Of a DNA stretch of 29,993 nucleotides, positions 25,454-29,993 are shown piece by piece; position 1 is the first letter of the stretch; each line of letters begins with the position of its first letter. The stretch spans positions 1 through 29,993 of the forward strand of contig JAADFV010000098.1 in the NCBI GenBank assembly GCA_013152695.1. The letters are read 5' to 3'. The notes beneath the pieces are model-generated. The model saw only the letters and a list, made by a program, of their open reading frames with translations, was not told the DNA's origin and ran no database searches. This stretch comes from Chloroflexota bacterium (GTDB lineage Bacteria; Chloroflexota; Anaerolineae; J102). The translations under genes were made by a program, and so were the position numbers.

Positions 25454-26632
25454 ATGAACACAAACACCTACGATGTCATCCTGGTCGGCGGCGGCGTGAT
25501 GGGCTGCGCTACAGCCTATCATCTACTGAAATCCCATCCGCAGCTCAGTGTCGCTATCATCGAAAAGGACCCCAGTTACGAAAAAAACTCCACGATTCTG
25601 TCCGACGGCAACATCCGTGTGCAATTCAACATCCAAGAGAATATCCAGATGTCGTTGTACGGGCTGGAGGTGCTGGCGCGCTTCGGCGAAGAGATGGCGG
25701 TGGGCGAGCACCGACCCGATGTCGGCTTCCGGCAGCAGGGCAATCTTTTTTTGGTGGATGCCGGGGGCGAAGATGAAGCCCGGCAAGGGCTGGCCTTGCA
25801 GCAAAGCCTGGGCGGTGATGTCACCTGGATCACGGCCGACAGTATTCGCCAGCACTTTCCCTTTTGCGAACCAGCGGGCATCGTGGGGGCTACGCTGGGG
25901 CGACAGGATGGCACTTTGGACCCCTGGGCGGTGTTGATGGGATACAAGAACAAGGCCGTGGCCCTGGGCGCTCATTTCATCCCGGCCGAGGTGGCCTCGT
26001 TGCAGAAGGAAGGCTCCCGCATGGCCGGGGTGAGGCTGGCGTCGGGGGAGCAGTTAGCTGCTGGGGTGGTAGTCAATACAGCGGGCGCCTGGGCGACGCG
26101 GCTTGCGCAAACGGTGGGCGTGCAGCTTCCGGTGCAACCGGTCCGGCGCCAGGTTTTCATCATCGAAACCGTCGTGCAGCCGCATGGCGTGCTACCGGCC
26201 CTCTTCCTGCCCTCGGGCCAGTATCTTTTTCACGAGCACGGCAGTCGCTTTGTGTGTGGCAAATCTCTGCCCGACGACCCCGAGGGCATTGACTTCCGCT
26301 GGGTCAGAAAGACGTTTGTGGAGCATCTGTGGCCGGAGTTAGTCGAGGTTGTGCCGGCATTTGATCGCCTCAAAGTGACCGGGGGCTGGGCCGGTTTGTA
26401 TGCGGTCAACACCCTCGACGGCAACGCCATCCTGGGACAATGGCCTGAGATCGAAGGCTTGTATCTGGCCAACGGTTTTTCGGGCCATGGCTTTCAGCAA
26501 TGTTTTGCCGTGGGCCGCTATCTGGCGGAATTGATCCTGGGCCAGCCCCCCATCCTCGACCTTTCGCTATTCTCGCCCCGGCGTATTCTGGAAAATAAAC
26601 CCGTGTCGGAAAGTCAGCGACGATTGATCTGA
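25454..26632 (+). CDS. FAD-dependent oxidoreductase (DAO family, FOXRED1/sarcosine oxidase-like)
   Basis: The 392 aa flavoprotein has the dinucleotide-binding motif DVILVGGGVMGCATAYHLL (7-25), an acidic strand end in VAIIEKD, and the C-terminal GGWAGLYAVNTLDGNAILG to NGFSGHGFQQCFAVGRYLAEL segments of the DAO family. The region STILSDGNIRVQFNIQENIQ closely parallels FOXRED1 and sarcosine-oxidase-beta-like proteins. These enzymes oxidise N-methyl or free amino acids; the substrate here is unknown. I chose the ATG at 25454, directly before the Rossmann strand; the open frame continues upstream to 25295 but that part looks like untranslated DNA. There is no ribosome site; the leader is C/T-rich. 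It stands alone and converges with uxaC, leaving 111 bp with no obvious strong terminator. Confidence 0.85.
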   Translation: MNTNTYDVILVGGGVMGCATAYHLLKSHPQLSVAIIEKDPSYEKNSTILSDGNIRVQFNIQENIQMSLYGLEVLARFGEEMAVGEHRPDVGFRQQGNLFLVDAGGEDEARQGLALQQSLGGDVTWITADSIRQHFPFCEPAGIVGATLGRQDGTLDPWAVLMGYKNKAVALGAHFIPAEVASLQKEGSRMAGVRLASGEQLAAGVVVNTAGAWATRLAQTVGVQLPVQPVRRQVFIIETVVQPHGVLPALFLPSGQYLFHEHGSRFVCGKSLPDDPEGIDFRWVRKTFVEHLWPELVEVVPAFDRLKVTGGWAGLYAVNTLDGNAILGQWPEIEGLYLANGFSGHGFQQCFAVGRYLAELILGQPPILDLSLFSPRRILENKPVSESQRRLI

Positions 26633-26743
26633 GACATGGGGGACAGGATTGACACCCTGCGCAGACCACATGCTGATCCCCTTTCTGGTGATCGGGTAGC
26701 CCTTTGTCTATCCACCTTTTCCTGGCGCCTTGGCGAGGGCAAT

Positions 26744-28180
26744 TTACAAACCATCCTGCCCGAAACGATACGCACTTTTCGCCAGACGATAAGCGGAATC
26801 GATGGCCATTTCCGCGGCATCGGCTGCATCCACGATGCCGCGCACGACTAATCCCGCCAGCCAGTTGCTTTCCAGGCGCCGCCACACGTCGTGGCGGGCG
26901 GGGATCGAAGGAAAGGCGCGGGTGTCATCGTTAAAGCCCACGGTGTTATAAAGCCCGGCCGTCTCGTGTACGGCTGCGCGGTAGCGGGTGATGCCGTTGA
27001 TGCTGTCGAAAAACCACCACGGCGGCCCCAGGCGCATGGCCGGATAATGACCGGCCAGCGGAGCCAGTTCGCGCGAATACGCGCTTTCGTCCAGGGTGAA
27101 TACGATGAAAGTGAGGCGCGGATCGTTGCCGTATTTATTCAGCAGAGGGCGCAGGCTGCGGGTAAATTCGCTGCGCACGGGGATGTCACAGCCCTTGTCG
27201 GCACCAAAGGCATCGTACAGGGGTTGGTTGTGGTTGCGATACGAGCCCACATGGAACTGCATCACCAGCCCGTCTTCGATGCTCATGCGGGCCATCTCCA
27301 TGATCAGGTGGGCCGTGAAGCGCCGGGCGTCGTCGGCATCGGCGCGGCCGGCCAGCGCCCGCTGGAAGATGGCGTCGGCCTCGGTGGCCGATAAGGCGGC
27401 GGTGGTGGCAGACTCGACACCGTGATCGGTGGCGGTGGCTCCCATCTCTTTGAAGAAGGTGCGGCGTTGCTGCAATGCCTGGATGAAACTGGGGTAATGA
27501 TGCACGTCGATGCCGCTGACTTCGCTCAGACGGTCGATGTGCTGCCGCCAGCCATCCGTGCCGATGTTGACCACGGCGTCAGGCCGGAAGGTGGGGCGTA
27601 TGTCGCCCTGCCAGCCGGAATCACGAATGGCCTGATGATGTTCCAGCGTGTCGGTGGCGGCGTCGGTCGTGGTCAGCACTTCGATGCCAAAGCGCTCGAA
27701 CAGGGCCCGGGGCCGGAATGCGGGCGTGAGCAGTTGGGCGGCGATGTGATCGTAACTCTCTTGAGCCGTAGCGGGAGTCAGCTTTTCCTCTATCCCGAAC
27801 ACCTCACTGAATTCGGCCGCCAGCCATACCCCGGTGGGCGTGCCACGGAAGAGGTGGAAATGTTCGGCAAACAACTGCCAGATTTTGCGGTGATCGCTCT
27901 CCACTGGGCCGCCATCGCCGCGGGGGATGCCCAACGCCTGCAGGGGGATGCCCTGCGAGTACAACATGCGGAAGACATAATGGTCGGGGATGATCAGCAG
28001 CTCCGTGGGATCACCAAAGCTGGCGTCGGGATCGGCAAAGAGGCGCGGGTCCACATGGCCGTGCGGACAGATCAGCGGCAAATCAGCAACGGATTCGTAC
28101 AGGGTGCGGGCGATGCGGCGCTGTGTGGGCTCGGGATCAAAAAAACGGTCGGGATCAAGGTTCCAGGTGGGGAAAGACAT
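26744..28180 (-). CDS. uxaC: Uronate (glucuronate/galacturonate) isomerase
   Basis: The 478 aa protein matches UxaC in length and motifs. It converts D-glucuronate to D-fructuronate and D-galacturonate to D-tagaturonate, the first step of hexuronate breakdown in the cytoplasm. The metal-binding HGHVDP (about 40-45) is near the N-terminus, as in the amidohydrolase superfamily. Further conserved blocks are DHYVFRMLYSQGI (about 66-78), VLTTTDAATD (about 169-178), MQFHVGSYRNHN (about 298-309) and a late RHDVWRRLESNWLAGLV (about 433-449). CGGAG lies upstream of the ATG. It follows the epimerase gene by 48 bp and is probably cotranscribed, which points to uronic acid use. No other hexuronate genes (uxaB, kdgK) are in view. 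Confidence 0.93.
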   Translation of the reverse strand: MSFPTWNLDPDRFFDPEPTQRRIARTLYESVADLPLICPHGHVDPRLFADPDASFGDPTELLIIPDHYVFRMLYSQGIPLQALGIPRGDGGPVESDHRKIWQLFAEHFHLFRGTPTGVWLAAEFSEVFGIEEKLTPATAQESYDHIAAQLLTPAFRPRALFERFGIEVLTTTDAATDTLEHHQAIRDSGWQGDIRPTFRPDAVVNIGTDGWRQHIDRLSEVSGIDVHHYPSFIQALQQRRTFFKEMGATATDHGVESATTAALSATEADAIFQRALAGRADADDARRFTAHLIMEMARMSIEDGLVMQFHVGSYRNHNQPLYDAFGADKGCDIPVRSEFTRSLRPLLNKYGNDPRLTFIVFTLDESAYSRELAPLAGHYPAMRLGPPWWFFDSINGITRYRAAVHETAGLYNTVGFNDDTRAFPSIPARHDVWRRLESNWLAGLVVRGIVDAADAAEMAIDSAYRLAKSAYRFGQDGL

Positions 28181-28228
28181 GTCACAACTCCGGGGGTATC
28201 GATGATAAACCCATTATACCGCATATCG

Positions 28229-29221
28229 TCAAAATTGCGAGGGAAAACACGATTCATAGGCGGCGATGATGCGGTCCATGAGGGCGTCCAGACCTTCATC
28301 GATCACCTGGTGGGTGGGGTCGGCATTGTACCAGGCCACGATCTCCCGTGCCCCCCACGAGAAGGGAATAGTGCAGCAAAAGCCCGGCGCCAGACGTTTG
28401 ATCTTGCTGTTATCGAAGATCATGCTGGTAGATTTGTCGCCCAGAATTCCGGCGCCCAGGTCCGGATCGAAGGCAGCAATCAGGTCGGCGGGGATATGCG
28501 CCAGGTGGGGCTCGACGCCCAACGCCTGGGCCATGATCCCATAGATCTGGTTCCAGCTCAGCCATTCGTCCGAGGTGATGTGCACGGCCTCACCGATGGC
28601 ACCGGCGTTGCCCAACAGGGGCACAAAGCCGCTGGCGAAGTCGGAGGCATGGGTCATCGTCCACAACGAAGTGCCATCGCCATAGACGATGACCTTTTTG
28701 CCCTGACGCATACGATGGAGGGCGGTGGCGCGCCCGAACAGTGGCACTTTGGTGCAGTCGTAGGTGTGTGAAGGTCGCACGATAGTGATGGGAAATTTTT
28801 CTTCACGATATGCTCGCAGCAAAACTTCTTCGCAAGCGATTTTGTCTCGCGAGTATTGCCAATAGGGATTATCGAGCAGGGTCGATTCGGTGACGGGCAG
28901 AGAGGCGGGTGGGGTCTGGTAGACCGAGGCGGAGCTGATGAAGACGTACTGGTCAGTGCTGCCACCAAACAGATCGATGTCACGTTGCACGTGGTCGGGC
29001 GTGAAGGCAATCCAGTCGACCACCGCATCCCAGGTGTGCCCGGCCAGCAGCTCGGCCACGGCGGGGTCATGGATGTCGCCGCGCAGGGTGTGGGCGCCGG
29101 CGGGGACAGGATGCCGGCTGTGCCCGCGGTTGAGTAGGGTGAGATCGATGCCGGCGGAGATGGCCCGTTGTGAGCAGGCCGAGCTAATCACGCCGGTGCC
29201 GCCGATAAAGAGAACTTTCAT
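28229..29221 (-). CDS. NAD-dependent epimerase/dehydratase family protein (extended/atypical SDR)
   Basis: The 330 aa protein begins MKVLFIGGTGVISSACSQ, a Rossmann glycine motif of the SDR type, followed by LLNRGHS. It has VFISSASVYQTPP (about 93-105) with the catalytic Ser/Thr position and YWQYSRDKIACE (about 119-130) with the Tyr-x3-Lys pair. Later parts, IVYGDGTSLWTMTHASDFASGF and VHITSDEWLSWNQIY, are typical of sugar epimerases and plastid CSP41-like SDRs. It could act on a nucleotide sugar or a free uronate; the operon with uxaC favours a link to uronate metabolism. GGAGG sits seven bases before the ATG. The substrate is not predictable from sequence. Confidence 0.85.
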   Translation of the reverse strand: MKVLFIGGTGVISSACSQRAISAGIDLTLLNRGHSRHPVPAGAHTLRGDIHDPAVAELLAGHTWDAVVDWIAFTPDHVQRDIDLFGGSTDQYVFISSASVYQTPPASLPVTESTLLDNPYWQYSRDKIACEEVLLRAYREEKFPITIVRPSHTYDCTKVPLFGRATALHRMRQGKKVIVYGDGTSLWTMTHASDFASGFVPLLGNAGAIGEAVHITSDEWLSWNQIYGIMAQALGVEPHLAHIPADLIAAFDPDLGAGILGDKSTSMIFDNSKIKRLAPGFCCTIPFSWGAREIVAWYNADPTHQVIDEGLDALMDRIIAAYESCFPSQF

Positions 29222-29434
29222 GTGGTAACCTCCGTGGAGAGAAGCGTGACAACAAGGGCATTGTAGGCGAGAAACCGTCCCTCACCCGATATAAACGCCC
29301 AGAAACGTTGCCCGCATAGCTTCAGGTAATTGCCTTTGCAGGGAAGGGTGTGGCGTCCTTACAGCAGCCACTGACTGCCGAAATATCTGTGATGGTCGAG
29401 TCAGGCCGACCGGCGGCCGCAGGCCCCCATAGCC

Positions 29435-29889
29435 CCGATTTCAATCGGCGGGGTCAGACCGTGTGCGCGGCTGGGGTAGAGTCCCTGCGGGGACTTGGCC
29501 TTGTGAGCCTGCAAATTTATTTGCAGTGCCAGCTCGCGGCGACGACGTGCTGGCTCAACAGCACCTATCGCATCGATAGGCCCTCGCCGTCAACACGATC
29601 GGTCGGCGCAGGCCGACTCTCCGTGTGGCGAAGATGGGACGGCGGAGGCCGTCCTCTGGCCGCAGGCCTAAAGAGCTCGACTTCCAGTCGGCTGTGCTTT
29701 GGCACGATGAACGTACCATCGTCAAATCACGGATTCGTTCTCAGCTCAATGCCATGGCCTCCAGCACAAATTGTGACGACGTGGTTATTGGGGTCTAGCC
29801 GAGTGAACTCGGGCTCTTCAGGCGCTTCGCGCCAGAGGTCGGCCTCCGCCGACCGGCAATGCCGTGTATTAGGACGGCGCAGGCCGTCC
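29435..29889. repeat. Array of short perfect hairpins in non-coding DNA
   Basis: Perfect inverted repeats with tiny loops follow one another: 29435-29448, 29480-29495 (AGTCCC/GGGACT), 29509-29526 (CTGCAAAT/ATTTGCAG), 29547-29564, 29564-29580 (CCTATCG/CGATAGG), 29602-29617 (GTCGGC/GCCGAC), 29637-29654 (GGACGGC/GCCGTCC), 29704-29722, 29799-29812, 29821-29833, 29837-29854 and 29872-29889. Stems are 5-8 bp and loops mostly 2-4 nt, up to 7. The stem sequences differ, so it is not a simple tandem repeat. No gene is supported between 29222 and the window end. Confidence 0.65.
29637..29758. repeat. Direct repeat copy 1 (122 bp)
   Basis: This copy matches 29872-29993 over 122 bp with no gaps and about ten substitutions. 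It contains hairpins at 29637-29654 and 29704-29722. The repeat period is 235 bp. Confidence 0.85.
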
Positions 29890-29993
29890 TCTGGCCAAAT
29901 GCCTAAAGAGCCCGACTTCCAGTCGGCTGCGCTTTGGCGCGGTGAACGTACCACCGTCAAATCACGGATTCGTTCCCAGCTCAATGCCATGGC
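29872..29993. repeat. Direct repeat copy 2 (122 bp, reaches window edge)
   Basis: This second copy of the unit at 29637-29758 is cut by the end of the window, so the true repeat may be longer and have more copies. Hairpins occur at 29872-29889 and 29939-29957. Confidence 0.85.

Noticed and set aside
26633..26743. Bidirectional terminator between the convergent FAD oxidoreductase and uxaC genes
   Set aside because: I found no strong GC-rich stem followed by a T-run on either strand.
29727..29990. 87-codon minus-strand open frame at the right end
   Set aside because: It lies across the hairpin array and 235 bp repeat, its reading simply translates repeat units, and it has no ribosome site or known domain.
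29435..29993. CRISPR array
   Set aside because: There is no constant-length direct repeat with regular spacers; stems vary in sequence and the longer repeat period is 235 bp.

Overview
The window is about 30 kb of mid-GC bacterial DNA. It is dominated by one long gene cluster on the minus strand (position 24566 down to 1) for making, decorating and exporting a surface glycan. The organism is probably a member of the Chloroflexota (Anaerolineae/Caldilineae type). The main hint is the secreted hydrolase at 3732-5144, which has two long Thr-Pro linkers and a short hydrophobic VYLPII-type C-terminus, a style common in that phylum. This is inference; there is no rRNA or other marker gene here.

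Layout in transcription order of the minus-strand cluster: a small YezD-like protein (24351-24566); an ABC-2 polysaccharide exporter, permease Wzm (23422-24279) and ATPase Wzt with a C-terminal glycan-recognition domain (22090-23406); a GT4 glycosyltransferase (20850-22097); a MycE-like methyltransferase (20043-20807); a hexapeptide acyltransferase (19148-19780); two adjacent Gfo/Idh/MocA dehydrogenases (18029-19051 and 16859-18004); a surface-carbohydrate GT-B-like protein (15489-16841); a second GT4 enzyme (14113-15468); two large polytopic membrane proteins resembling GT-C transferases (12019-14049 and 9654-11261) around a polyprenyl-phosphate-sugar synthase (11254-11967); a nonulosonic-acid module with a NeuB-like synthase (8297-9361), a KdsC-like HAD phosphatase (7779-8291), a sulfotransferase (6763-7599), a PtmA-like SDR (5940-6755) and a CMP-nonulosonate transferase (5185-5946); a secreted SGNH hydrolase (3732-5144); a fused-length transketolase (1721-3691); a third Gfo/Idh (606-1637); and the start of a flippase-like LPG-synthase-TM protein that runs off the window (1-609).

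Reading these together, the cell makes a CMP-activated nine-carbon keto sugar acid. The presence of a KdsC-type phosphatase and absence of a NeuC epimerase suggest a 9-phosphate route such as that for KDN. The sugar is probably built into a glycan that is O-methylated, acylated and sulfated, and the chain is exported by Wzm/Wzt. The polyprenyl-phosphate synthase and GT-C-like proteins may add further sugars outside the membrane. Two related ~117-135 bp elements with imperfect terminal inverted repeats lie in the same orientation on either side of the phosphatase-synthase gene pair.

To the right is an 887 bp stretch without a convincing gene, then a separate metabolic segment: a plus-strand FAD oxidoreductase (25454-26632), convergent with uronate isomerase UxaC (26744-28180) and an atypical NAD-dependent epimerase/dehydratase (28229-29221). 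The last ~770 bp is non-coding. It contains an array of about a dozen short perfect hairpins and a ~235 bp-period repeat in which one hairpin shows a compensatory base change between copies.
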